Assembly (NCBI GenBank): GCA_951802425.1
Contig: OX637803.1
Location: 1,302,001-1,366,000, forward strand
Length of the DNA stretch: 64,000 bases
Origin: Clavaria fumosa
Lineage: Eukaryota > Basidiomycota > Agaricomycetes > Agaricales > Clavariaceae
Reading direction: 5' to 3'
The first letter of the stretch is position 1, and each line of letters begins with the position of its first letter. A program made the translations under genes and the position numbers. Shown here piece after piece: positions 24,001 to 34,900 of this stretch. Below the pieces are notes generated by a model. The model saw only the letters and a program-made list of their open reading frames with translations, made no database searches and was not told the origin of the DNA.

Positions 24001-24600
24001 TGGGGCAGTGGGTGAGCCTTACTTCAGCTTTCACCCAGTCAATCTCTGGGTTATGACGCTTTAGCCAATCATGCCCAAGGATCACCATGTGGGACTGGGT
24101 CTTCCCTAGCAGGAAGTGGATCTGCTCCTGGTGGTTGCCAACCATCACAAGCAGCTCCATCCCATGCCAGATCTTACCATCCCTGTTCTGTGTCCCATCC
24201 ACATTGTACATTGTGATTGGGGACAGCAGGGGGGATGGCTCCAGTCCCACCTTTTTTGCCCACTCCAGGTCCATAAAGCAGTTGGTGCAGCCTGAGTTGA
24301 CAAGGGCTTTTATAGTTGCCCCCTTGCCAGTGCTGAGAGCCTCCAGGTGCACCCGGATGGAGAGCTCTCAGGGGGCACATATCAGGGAGTCTTTCAGCAC
24401 CTCCACAAGGCGCTTAATCAGCTCTGCTTTCCTGCTAGCCACCCTTTCCTTTTGCAGTATTTCATTATCAGCAGTTTCTGTTTCCACTTTGTCCTTTTCC
24501 TCAACCCCAATCTGGGTGTGTCTCTGCTGCAAGATAGTGTATCTGGGAGTACTAGCTACAGACACAGGGACAGGAGGGGGGCTGGGATATCTACTCCTGA
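21010..24600 (-). pseudogene. gypsy-2 pol (protease, RT, RNase H, integrase, chromodomain), decayed
   Basis: Protease lies at 24352-24050 with ALVNSGCTNCFMD: the catalytic Asp of the D-S-G triad is Asn. RT (23543-22722) has YVDDVIVFAEDLATH and FLGMKISHN. RNase H gives KVEMDASNLVTGGILSQ and YDKEFLAVIRALHKW. The integrase zinc finger is HDLPIAGHPGPWKL ... CQMCQKVK, and the core has SWDIVGPFPLS, VSDWGTQFVSRFMKEF and FHPQTDGQTEWVNQE (22980-21535). The chromodomain is at 21240-21050 (VKYLVKWLGYPVEENTWEP). The frame changes at least four times, with several stops. Many lesions look like C-to-T or G-to-A changes. Confidence 0.88.
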
Positions 24601-24729
24601 GGCGCTAGTTCAGACTCACTGGGCCTCGTCTCCAAAATCTGGCTTCTCAACAGGAGCCCTCTTCTCTCTCTCAAGCAACTCTACATGGTCTTGGAGCAAA
24701 GCAATCTCGTTCTCATAGTCTTCGGCACT

Positions 24730-25620
24730 TCATGCCTGGCTTTCCAAGGTGTGGACCTGCAGCCTTGGGATCTGTGGGTGTGTGTCTGGGAGGAGGCAGT
24801 CTCTCACCATGTGGCCAGCTTGGCCACATCGGAAACAGGCACATCCTACTCCAGGAGCACAGGCACAATCAACCAACATGGCATCACCAGCACTGGCGGG
24901 ACATGGCATGATGGGAGGGGCAGGGGTGCAGGCCTGTTGCTGGGCCAGGAAGGGGCGAGGAGCTGGGGTGAAGTGGGTTTGTTGGGGGAGGGGTTGGCTG
25001 GCTACAGGCAGAGCTGGGCACACAGAGTTCTGCTGCGCAATGACTCCATCAAAGCAGTGCTGCTGAGCATCAAGCTTCTCTGCAAGTGCCTTCCATTCTA
25101 CATAAGTCTCCAGCATTGGTGAGACACCATAGACCTTTCCCACTAGCCTCCTGCTCAAGTTCATCTCCAGCCAATGGACCAGGATGTCCAAATCAGCCAC
25201 TTCTGTCATCCCTGCTCTTCAGAACATTGTTTTGAACTTTGCAAAGAACTCAGGTGCCGTCATGACACCCTGTTTCAACCTTGCAATGTCTGCGAGGGCA
25301 GTCACACAGTCGTTCAGGTCATCGAACACTCGCTTCATCTCCTCCACAAATTCTGCCCAGGTTCCAACCTCGTTGTTACCCAGGATTTCCTCTCCCTTCA
25401 TATTTGCCCATTCTGTGGCAAACCCATCTCCAGCAATTTTGCTGAGGGTGTAGAGGACCTTTTCCAGGTCCGTGGCATAGATTGTCAGATTTGCCATAAA
25501 CAGGAGGCGGAGCGACTGGAGGAATGTACAGAAATTTCTTTTTTGCCCATCAAATGGGGTAACAGCTAAATCCAGCCTCATGGCATGGACTTCAGGCAGG
25601 GCGACGTGGTCAGCCATCAC
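24730..25620 (-). pseudogene. gypsy-2 gag with zinc knuckle, one internal stop
   Basis: A single frame from ATG at 25620 encodes a retrotransposon gag domain (FCTFLQSLRLLFMANLTIYA, FATEWANMKGEE, EFVEEMKRVFDDLND, APEFFAKFKTMF), then a TGA at 25219 and, in the same frame, MTEVADLDILVHWLEMNLSR through a Gln/Pro-rich linker to the CCHC knuckle CACFRCGQAGHMVRDC. The stop could be a CGA-to-TGA transition. Structural protein that packages the element RNA. Confidence 0.85.
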
Positions 25621-26249
25621 AGACCCTGGTGGTGGTGATGGGGTTTCGGGGACGTCAGTAACAGGGGAATCAGGGGGGAGCTGGGCTCGACCCAGTCTCG
25701 GTCATAGACACTGTAAATAAAATTCCAGGCCTCAGGCACTCAGGATTTCTTTGATCTCTTAGCAGTCCTGTCCTCTCAGGCTGCTCTCTATGTACTTAGG
25801 TACTTATAGAACTCTTATTCTATAAAACTGTTGCTAGCATGGGGCCCAAATGGTGTCCCAGGTGGTCACTCCACAACTCCTAATGAGTTGCCCATGCACC
25901 CTTCTGACAATGGTCACAGAGCAAGGGCCCTGTCCACTGGACCAGGAAACTACTAGAAGGACTATGTAGAGGGCCTTTCCTTGCCCTGTACACTACACAA
26001 TTCACTGGTACGTAGCTGTAAAACAAAGTTCTGGGCCTTGGGCACTCAGTATCACTTGGGGAGGGTCACAGTGGACTTCCTCCGGGTCTGGTCACATGTA
26101 TCTACACACAGTAAAAATTTCATGCAGTTCTGTTACACACCACAGGCAGGGTAAAGGAGAAGGGGCTGAGCTGTGACAATGTGTCACAGTTTGAGATTAA
26201 GGGTCCAGGCTAGCCAGGTTATGACACGGGGCTAGGGTGGACAGGATTG

Positions 26250-26259
26250 ATGTTAGTAT
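26250..26259 (-). promoter_or_regulatory. gypsy-2 putative self-primer binding site
   Basis: On the minus strand ATACTAACAT lies two bases downstream of the 5' LTR end and is the exact complement of ATGTTAGTAT inside the LTR (26314-26323). The LTR copy lies 36-43 bp downstream of TATATATA (26359-26366), so it may be the 5' end of the transcript. Confidence 0.6.
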
Positions 26260-26261
26260 TG

Positions 26262-26564
26262 TATCAGACTGGGTCTCACAATCACACAGCTTAATGTAAG
26301 GTCAATGATGATGATACTAACATAAGGGGAAAAGGGTACAAGTAGGAAAAAGACATAGTATATATAGCGGGAACCCCAGGAGTTGCTGGTGTTCCCACAC
26401 TCAGACCCCATGAGTCACGTGATGCGCCCAGGCCTGGGTCATGTGGCTTTCACATTACATAATCTGCCACCCATCCAGGTCACATGACTTTCCCACAATC
26501 TTCCTGCATCTCTTTCGCAACCCTCCCTCTTGCTTCTCTGGTGCTTATGTAAGCAGTCCTGACA
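26262..26564 (-). repeat. gypsy-2 5' LTR
   Basis: Partner of 20697-20998. Contains the TATATATA box at 26359-26366 on the minus strand. TSD GGAAT follows at 26565. Confidence 0.92.
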
Positions 26565-26757
26565 GGAATCCTCCTTTCACATCAATCTTAGAGAAAATCT
26601 TTGCGCCATGCAGTTTGTCCACACAATCCTGGATACATGGTAGCAGGAACTTGTCCTTGATCAAGTATGAGTTGAGACATGAGTAGTTGATGATGGGTTG
26701 GAGCTTGTCTTTCTCTCACTTGAAAAAGAATGGACTGGCATAGGGGGACTTAGAGGG
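26565..26757 (-). pseudogene. gypsy-1 Pol remnant, 5' part (start of RT)
   Basis: Minus-strand frame gives SPYASPFFFK, then after a stop KDKLQPIINYSCLNSYLIKD, then KIDVKGGF, the first conserved RT blocks of gypsy-1. The far end is cut by a family C LTR fragment starting about 26776, so gag, protease and the 5' LTR of gypsy-1 are missing. Confidence 0.8.
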
Positions 26758-26775
26758 CCTTATTCTTCCTGAGTT

Positions 26776-27776
26776 TAAAGAAGTCAGTACCAAGACGAAG
26801 TAAAGGAAATACTTAAGTGTGCGAGTTGTACCAGCGCGGAGGATGAAAGTAAAGAGAAGCAGAGTGGTCTTGGTGTTGTCGAAGTCACCAAGTGAGACAA
26901 GACCTATCAATCGTGATGGTTCCAAGCTCAAAGGGCATCAAGGCCTCAAGCTTAAACCAATGTGCATTAATATCAAGTCTAGCATATGAGAAGTACATGT
27001 GAGACTTATATACGTGTGTACAGTAAAGTATAATGAAAGAGGAAAAGTACAGAGATCACCAAGCTACAAGACTATAGTAGAACGGGGTATGTTTAGTTGT
27101 AAAGTAACTAGGCGCATGTTCTACTAAGGTTGCGAGGGGTTAAGAACGCATAGGTAAGGTCACGAAGATGACTGGTCATGGGTCGCGACCTAGTTAAATA
27201 AATATATACGTATCTATAACTACTGGGGGATTCTCGGATCATAAGTGAAGTAGTTATAGATGATTGGGGAGAAGAAGGGAAACATAATTTGAAGTATACA
27301 TACAGCTGACCGTTGGTGGCGCGTTTGAGCATTAAGGTCGCAAGGTCATAAGAGCGATCATGTGGGTGACGCTAGTGATGCAGGTGACCTATGGGCGGGA
27401 AGTCATGTGGGTAATGCTGGTAATGCAAGTAACGGCTGTAACACTGGTAACGTATTGGCGCTGGTAGTGGTAGCGCCGGGGGTGCCACGCAGCAAGTCAC
27501 GTGCTGGCGGAGGAAGACGCGCAACGACGTGTTGTGCATAAGATTGGTGGGTCTGGGTGAGGTATGCATGTGGAATGAGATAGTGGGAGGCGTCGCGAGT
27601 ATGGCATGGTAGTCGCGAGTGTCGTGTGAGTGTGGGAAAGGTTGGAGAGGCTTCCGGAAGAGGATGGCGGGTTCTGGAAGTATGTAGAAGGGCTCGCGAG
27701 GTTGTAGAGGGTCGTTGGGAGGCTCGTAGATGCTGGTAGAGTCGGCTTGGGTAAAGGAAAAATGAATGGGTCCTGA
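26776..27776 (+). repeat. Family C LTR, left-truncated
   Basis: Follows the full family C LTR (43899-45284, 55862-57348) from about GAATACTTAAG / ACAAGACCTATCAATC to the terminal GGGTCCTGACA. The left 400 bp including the TGTTAGGG end is missing. It truncates the upstream exons of the hypothetical gene on its right and gypsy-1 on its left. Confidence 0.8.
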
Positions 27777-28735
27777 CATTCACGAAAGTTTATGCATAAT
27801 GCTTTGGAGTTTTCCTGGTTGGCCAAAGAGCAGATGGGAGTAGAGATTTTTATGTTGGCTGGTTGGCAAGATGACAAAGGGCAGATCAAGAAGGCAAAGT
27901 GAGTGTTTTCCATGAGGTGTTCTACATTCCTGACTAATGCATATGTTCTTGAATTTCTCTTAGAGTCCAGATGCCTGGACCCTCCACTGCTGGGTTCAAG
28001 GATGTGTTTCAACAAACAGGAGATGTTGTTTGGCAAAAATGGGATGAGTATTTAGGGGATATGTGGAACAGTAAGTGTGCTCTGTACAATTGTGTCTAAG
28101 AAGAGCTCTAATCTGAGTTCAGAGGATGCAACAAGGCCTCAAAATGATGATTGGGATGCTGTGCTTCTCTCTAAGAGAACAGATACAAGTGTCCCATGGG
28201 ATCTTGCAAAAGACGAGGATGGTTGGCCATTACTACCTCTAGAATTGGCACTTCCCTTGGCTCAGCTCAAGGAGATCTTGAGATCATGTTTTACTATTGC
28301 ATACCATAAGCTTTTCACATTTCATTATTTCATAAATTGAAAAAATGTTGTATTTTGTAGGCAAGAAAAGTAACAACAAGAAGGCTGCTGTTCCATGGCT
28401 GCAAATATCTGACAACCCAAGTGCCTTTATACAAGCACAATACATTCCTAAAGGAGTACACATCTGTGAGCCCTCAAAAATGCAATCAGCAGATGTGAGA
28501 AGGCTTTGTTCCTTCCTCCACCATTGACAAACTCTAGGTCAAAGGGTCCTTGACTTCAAGAATGTTCTACCCACCCATAGGAGAGGGAAGGCCTTAAGGG
28601 ATGCAGACAAGAGTCATGCACAAGATACTGACAATGAAGTGTCAAGGCTGTCTCAAACAGCTAAGCATATCCAGCTTGTCTCTGAAGTGTAAGATCTTTT
28701 CTCACTTGAAAATATCATTGGCTAATGTGAGTCAG
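27777..28735 (+). pseudogene. Hypothetical fungal gene, upstream exons (split by the family A retrotransposon)
   Basis: Exons read in phase: KFMHNALEFSWLAKEQMGVE ... AGWQDDKGQIKKAK with a GTGAGT donor (27898); VQMPGPSTAGFKDVFQQTGD ... WDEYLGDMWN with a GTAAGT donor; DWDAVLLSKRTDTSVPWDLA; then KKAAVPWLQISDNPSAFIQA ... YIPKGVHICEPSKMQSADVR. A TGA at about 28525 interrupts this last exon (CFLHH then QTLGQRVLDFK continues in the same frame, consistent with CGA to TGA). The final exon ends AKHIQLVSEV with GTAAGA at 28690, and the intron's last five bases GTCAG (28731-28735) are the target duplication of family A. The start is lost under the LTR to the left. I do not recognise a function; the style matches multicopy Agaricomycete proteins. 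Confidence 0.6.
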
Positions 28736-29475
28736 TGTTACGACCCCATCTGCTTGCATAAGCACTATCCCTGCCCCGGACTCCGAGCTCCGTACCAACT
28801 CCGATCCGCTCCGCCATAACTCCGTACGCCCCGCTCCGCATCTTCATCGGACTTTACTCCGCCGACCTTCGGACCATTCGGACTTCGTTCTAGAACCTTC
28901 TCCCTCCATCCCCTCATTCTGTTTACTATTGAGAGGATACCCTTGACCCATGGGAGTCGCTTTTGTTGTTGTTTCTTTGTTCCATGAAAATTGCACAGGC
29001 ACATGTGGTGAAACTCTCCTAGTAATTTGATATGTACATTGTTTCACATTACTCCTATACTCTGTCCTTGCAGTATAAGTTTCCACCTGTATCTCCCTGC
29101 TCCTTAGTTCGAATATTAACATCTCTTGATCCTAAAAACATCTCTGAGCTTTCGTCCTCATCGTCCTTGACGTTCTCCACATCATCCGACCAACTCCGAC
29201 CAACTCCGACAGACTCCGATCAACTTTGGAGTTTTGACTTGTGTTCTGATCCTCCCTTAGGTATTGTTCTTGTTTGATAAATAGGGACACGTATATACAC
29301 GGTGGCACAACACATACGTTGAGGCCGCAGTCCCATAAGTCTCTCTTCCATAAGTCTCTCTTCCTCTTGTTTACTTCTCCGTTTCTCCGATATCGGACTC
29401 CGACCAGACTCCGATAGAATATCTCCGCTCCGCTCTGCTAAACCCTTCGCCACTAACCTTGTTAGGACCGTGACA
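28736..29475 (+). repeat. Family A 5' LTR
   Basis: 740 bp, TG...CA ends. Contains TATAAG at 29074-29079 and, 32 bp further, AGTTCGAATAT (29106-29116), the likely transcript start. A block at 29284-29334 (GGGACACGTATA ... GAGGCCGCAGTCCCA) is conserved in family B. Confidence 0.95.
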
Positions 29476-29477
29476 GT

Positions 29478-29488
29478 ATATTCGAACT
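29478..29488 (+). promoter_or_regulatory. Family A putative self-primer binding site
   Basis: ATATTCGAACT, two bases downstream of the 5' LTR, is the exact 11-nt complement of AGTTCGAATAT at 29106-29116 inside the LTR. No tRNA 3' end complement (TGG...) is at this position. Confidence 0.75.
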
Positions 29489-29515
29489 TCAAACCTCATA
29501 TATACAAACTTAACA

Positions 29516-30701
29516 ATGCCTACTACACATTCCAGTGCTCGACCTCCACCTCCTGTTGCCGACGACGTCGACATTCCAGAACCGGCCGACAATACTCCGA
29601 CTCCGAGTGTGTCCGGACCTCCGGACCATGACGAAGAGTCAGATCCCTCGGTCACTGACGACGACGATGAGCTAAATGAACCTCTGACACCTCAAGCAGA
29701 GCGCGAACCAACTCCGGCACGCCTTCTTCAGCAAATTATCAATGCCAACAAGCGCCTGGATACGGTAAAACCACGCGACCCCAACACATTTAATGGCTCG
29801 GATGCTAAGAAGTTGAAAAGCTTCTTGGTCCAATGCCAGTTAAACTTCCTTGATCGCCCAAGAGCGTTCAAGTCCGATTCTCATAAGGTACGCTATGTCC
29901 TCTCCTTTCTCCGAGGCTTCACCTTGGAATGGTTCGAACCAATGATCCTGGATGGTGAAGACCATCTGGTTCTTTCGAACTATAAGATGTTCGTTGCTCA
30001 ACTTACAGAGAACTTTGGTCCTTACGACGCGATCCGCAAGGCGGAGTTCGAACTCGAATGCCTCCAGATGCGCGAGGACCAGAAGTTGACGAAATATACC
30101 ATTTCGTTCAACAGATTCGCGTCCATTGTCCATTGGGACGAGTACGCGTTGCAGCGGCAGTTCTACAAAGGACTTGCTAGCCGCATCAAGGACGAACTGG
30201 CCCGCGTTAACCGCGCGGACACGCTCCGCAGACTCCGCGAGCAAGCCAGTGCGATCGATGGCCATTATTGGGCTCGTCAGCAGGAGATCTCTCGGGACTC
30301 CGTTAAAGCTCCGACGCCTAACAACACCATAAAAAAGGAGACTTCGGATATTCCCAAGTCCCCGGGCACTTCCGGCGCTAATACCAAGTCCGAGAAACCC
30401 TCGGATAAGCGTCCGGTGAACTCTGGTGAACTCCGGTTCGACTTCTGGGAACTCCATTCCAAAGGTCGCTGAGGGCTCCGCTAACTCCAGTAGCTCCAGC
30501 CACACAAAGAAGGCCCATCTGGGTCAGGATGGAAAACTGACTCCAGAGGAACGCCAACGGCGTTTCGATAATAATCTGTGCCTCTTCTGTGGAATAGCGG
30601 GCCACAAAGCCAACGAGTGTCGTAAGCGGACCTCGCGGGCCAGTGCCAGCGCTGCACGAATCACCTCCGAGGGAGATGACTCCGTGCCAAAAAAAGATTG
30701 A
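29516..30701 (+). pseudogene. Family A gag with CCHC zinc knuckle, broken by a 10-bp duplication
   Basis: The first frame (29516-30472) has a disordered acidic N-terminus and a clear retrotransposon gag domain at about residues 75-235 (TVKPRDPNTFNGSDAKKL, VLSFLRGFTLEWFEPM, FGPYDAIRKAEFELECLQM, FNRFASIVHWDEYALQRQF). After ETSDIPKSPGTSG it leaves frame at a direct duplication of GGTGAACTC (30415-30423 and 30425-30433, period 10). The neighbouring frame then carries [17 protein letters not shown] and the knuckle [14 protein letters not shown] up to 30701. The duplication explains the frame change. This is the only clear lesion in gag. Confidence 0.85.
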
Positions 30702-30910
30702 GCAGCCCAGAGAGCATAGTACGACTCTCCGGCTGCTCCGACTCCGATCGTACTGAACCGATACTTGATACCCTTTCCTTTCATCGTTCTCTTTCCCTTC
30801 TTGCCTCCTCTCCTTCTATTTCATCTCCGTTCAAAGCTATGATGCTGAACTTTGTTTCATTGACGCCAAATTTGCTTCTCGCTTCCGTCTTCCAACAATA
30901 GTCCCAGCTA

Positions 30911-31968
30911 GTTTAGTATACTAAATATCAGTTAATGTACCAAAATGCTTTGAACTCAAGCCAGCTACAGCTGATCCTACTAATGTCAGCAAATGCTGTG
31001 AAGGCAGTATACTTATGTCCAGCTAATGCTGACTATACTATTACAGTACAGTAGAAGTCAACTTAATCCAGCAGCTGCTGGTGAACATAGTATACTAATC
31101 TACAGTAATAACAGCTACAGGGTATTTCCAGTTAACTTGATCCAGCAGCTGCTGATTGTTGTAGTATACTATTCAACAGTAATAGCAGTCATAAAATAAC
31201 ACCAGTTAACTTGGTCCAGTAGCTGCTGGTTAGTATAGTATACTATTCTACAGCAAAAGCAGTGGTAAAGATATTCCAGTTAACTTGATCCAGCAACTGC
31301 TGATTGATGTAGTATACTATTCAACAGTAATAGCAGTCATAAAATATTGCCAGTTAACTTGGTCCATAGTGCACTTTTACACAGTAATTTCTGCACACTA
31401 TGCACAACTTGAGTCTACTATTTGTGAGTGCAGTAGTTACAAGTTTAATTAACTCAGTTGTAGTACTTGTGAATTAAATCATTAATTTGAGCACAGCACT
31501 TGTAATTATGATAATATAAACATGGCAATGTACTGCCACAGCTTCAGGAAGTTCATTCAATTTTATATAATGTTTTAATTTGAGGCCATATTTTGATGTT
31601 TATATAAGCTGAATTTCAATATAGAGGCATTTGATAAATATTTGTCTGTATTTGGGCTTATTTATTTCATGTCAATAAATACACAGCTATTATGTCTAGT
31701 TAACTATTTGATAGCAACTACTGCACTAAGTTCACAGCTCAAGTTAATTAAGTGTGATGTCATGCTATACTAGTATAGTCAGCAGTAGCTGGATGTAAGT
31801 ATACTAGTATAGTCAGCAGTAGCTGGATGTAAGTATACTAGTATAGTCAGCAGTAGCTGGATGTAAGTATACTACCTTTACAGCATTTGCTGACATTAGT
31901 AGGATCAGCTGTAGCTGGCTTGAGTTCAAAGCATTTTGGTACATTAACTGATATTTAGTATACTAAAT
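30911..31968. mobile_element. TA-flanked non-autonomous inverted-repeat DNA element nested in family A
   Basis: Inverted ends TTTAGTATACTAAATATCAG match for about 85 bp; TA lies outside both (30909-30910 and 31969-31970). The left arm contains about four degenerate 75-80-bp repeats (AGTTAACTTGATCCAGCAGC ... TAGTATACTATTC), and the right arm three exact 34-bp repeats (AGTATACTAGTATAGTCAGC ..., about 31763-31868). No coding sequence. It splits the family A protease: FIDAKFASRFRLPTIVPA lies before it and TPVTPREVVFINRTTSVWV after it. Confidence 0.85.
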
Positions 31969-31998
31969 TAACAGGGACCACTGCTTCCGAAAACTCCG

Positions 31999-34900
31999 GT
32001 GACCCCTCGGGAGGTCGTTTTTATTAACAGGACCACCTCCGTATGGGTTACCGAAGCGGTCTGGTTATCCATTTGGCTCTCCGCCATGGATCCGACCGAC
32101 GTCTTGTGTGTAGTTACCGATCTTGATCCCTCTAGTGATGTGATCTTGGGAATGAATTGGCTGTTCCAAAACAACCTGCTGGTTGACTGGATTACTGGCC
32201 AGATAAAGCCCAGACCATCTACGAAAGAGGAGAAAACTCCGAAATCTGATCCGGAGGGTGCACCGGCCAGCACTCTCCACTCTGTCCCTCTGTCTGTCTC
32301 CGCTCCGTGTGCTCTGGTTCAAATGTCGTCTGCAGCGACTCCGAACCAGACCCGGACTCTGTCTCCATCTCTGCCTCTGTCTCCGTCTTTGACCCAGTCT
32401 CTGACCTTTCCGTCTCTGACCTTTCCGTCTACTCCGTCTCTCCAGGAGACACCCAAAGTTTCTTTTGTGAATGCTGCCACATTCGTCACGGCTTGTGGAC
32501 TTCGCGGGTCCCAAGTCTTTGGCATGACGTTGTCGAGCAAGTCCGTGCGCGCGGCCTCCGCTTCGTTCAACGTCCCCGACACCACCCCCCAGGACCTCCT
32601 CTCCATTCCGGAGGAGTACAGGGACTTCCCAGATGTCTTCAGTAAAAAGAAGGCAGATACCCTTGCTCCGCATCAACCGTATGATTTAAAGATCAACCTG
32701 CTGGATGGCCAATCCCCTCCGCCAGGTGCGGTCTACTCTCTGTCGCAGTCCGAACTCAGCGAACTCCGCGAGTTTTTGGACGAGCACCTCCGCATCAGAT
32801 TTATCCGTCCAAGCCGTTCTCCGCACGGAGCACCTGTGCTCTTTGTCCGGAAGAAGAACGGAATGCTCCGATTATGCGTTGATTTCCGTGGTCTCAATAA
32901 ATTGACCAAAAAAGACCGTTATCCGCTCCCACTGACTAAAGATCTTCTCGACGTTCCAGGAAAAGCCCAAATCTATACAAAACTCGACCTCCGACACATG
33001 TATCACCTGGTCCGTATCGCTGAGGGTGATGAATGGAAGACCGCATTCCGCACCCGATACAGATCCTTTGAATGGTGTGTGATGCCTTTTGGGCTCACAA
33101 ACGCGCCCGCCACATTCCAGCACTTTATGAACAACATATTCTCCGACCTTCTTGACACATTCATGGTCGTCTACCTTGACGACATCCTAATTTACTCCGA
33201 GGATCCGAAACAACACATTGAGCACGTCCGAGAGGTACTCCGAAGGCTCCGGGAGCACGGTCTCTTCCTGAACCCGGCTAAGTGTGAATTTCACGCTGAA
33301 ACCGTGGAGTATCTCAGATTTGTTTTATCTCCGTCTGGACTTTCTATGGACACAGCTAAAGTGAAAACTATACAGGATTGGCCGACTCCGCGGAAGGTCA
33401 AGGATGTCCAGTCCTTCCTTGGGTTTGCCAATTTCTACCGCCGCTTCGTCCATGGCTATTCCGAGATCGTCGCTCCGATGAACCACTTGACGCATAAAAA
33501 CATCGAGTGGCAGTGGTCCGACAATTGCCAGTCCGCATTTGACTATCTAAAAACCGCGTTCTCCACAGCTCCGATCCTCTCGCACTTCATACCTGGAGCT
33601 CCGCTGATAGTCGAAACGGATGCCTCGGACTATGCTGTCGCCGTGATACTTTCTACGGTCGCCTCCGACGGTGAAGTCCATCCTATCGCTTTTCATTCCC
33701 GCACCCTAGGCATCTCCGAACTGAACTATGACACCCACGATAAGGAACTCCTCGCTATATTTGAGGCATTTACCGCTTGGAGGCACTATCTCGAAGGTTC
33801 TGAAATTCCGGTCAACATTGTTACCGACCACAAGAACCTAGAGTACTTCTCCACGGTCCACCTGCTCACCCGGCGTCAAGCCAGGTGGTCGGAGTTCCTT
33901 TCCCAGTTCAATTTCGTGATCCGATTCCGCCCCGGGCGCCTCGGAATGAAACCCGATGCGTTGACTAGACGTTGGGACGTCTATCCCAAAGAGGGGGATA
34001 GCGACTATGCCCGCGTCAATCCGCAAAACCTCCGGCCGATGTTCTCCAGCGAACAATTGATATCGTCTCTCCGAGCTTCGTCGCTTTATGTACCTGCACT
34101 CCGTGCGTCGTTTGTGATTGACGATCATCAACTCCGAGAGGACATCCGGTCTGGACTCTTGCTCGATCCTGTGATCGTCCCGATCCTAGAAGACCTCCGC
34201 TCGAATTCCGCAGACCCTAAGTGGTCCATGGACGACGACGGACTTCTCCGCGAGCGCGGACGGATTTATGTACCGGACGTCAATGACCTCCAACTCTGCG
34301 TTTTACACGTGAGACATGATCACCCGCTTGCCGGACATTTCGGTCGGACCAAGACTACGGCCTTGGTCTTCAGGGATTATACCTGGCCGAAACTCCGAGG
34401 ATTTGTATTGGACTTTTGCAAGTCTTGCACGACTTGTGGTAGGGCGAAAGCCCCTCGGCATAAGCCATATGGAACGCTCAAGCAGCTACCCATACCCGAG
34501 AAACCGTGGAATTCCATTTCGATGGATTTCATCGAGCAACTCCCTGAGAGCTCCGGTTTTACCGCAATATTGGTGGTTGTTGATAGGTTTACGAAGCAGG
34601 GAATCTTCATCCCGATGACCGATGAAGTGAACTCCGCGGAGTTGGCCCATCTATTCATATTCCACATCTTCTCGAAACATGGAGTTCCGTCGCATGTCAC
34701 CTCCGATCGCGGCTCCGAGTTCATTTCCCGTTTTTTTCGCTTGTTGGGTAAAGTCCTGGACATGACTTTACACTTCACCTCCGGATATCATCCAGAGGGC
34801 GACGGACAGACGGAGCGGACTAACCAGACATTGGAACAATACCTCCGTTGTTACTGCAATTACCAGCAGGACAACTGGTCGCAGCTTCTACCCCTCGCCG

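Larger units (their letters stand above)
20697..26564 (-). mobile_element. gypsy-2: complete-length but dead Ty3/gypsy chromovirus, TSD GGAAT
   Basis: Two near-identical LTRs (20697-20998 and 26262-26564, about 302 bp) flank a 5.3-kb interior with gag, protease, RT, RNase H, integrase and chromodomain in order on the minus strand. A 5-bp duplication GGAAT lies at 20692-20696 and 26565-26569. The insertion site is inside the gypsy-1 RT: removing the element and one TSD joins KIDVKGGF to PSMRLWEGHQEQCTF in frame, the same sequence context as gypsy-2's own KIDAKGGFPSMKIW. Multiple stops and frameshifts make it non-functional. The minus-strand LTR begins TGTCAGGAC and ends CTGATA. Confidence 0.92.

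Noticed and set aside
27372..27783. Overlapping minus-strand frames in family C LTRs (similar at 57103-57468)
   Set aside because: They recur wherever the LTR occurs, shift frame among copies and lack domains; treated as non-coding LTR sequence.
29476..29500. tRNA-derived primer site or tRNA gene because of TTCGAA-type T-loop resemblance
   Set aside because: No acceptor-end complement or cloverleaf is visible, and the motif is explained by complementarity to the element's own LTR.
31763..31868. Three exact 34-bp repeats as a CRISPR-like array
   Set aside because: Units are directly contiguous without spacers, inside an inverted-repeat transposon of a eukaryote.
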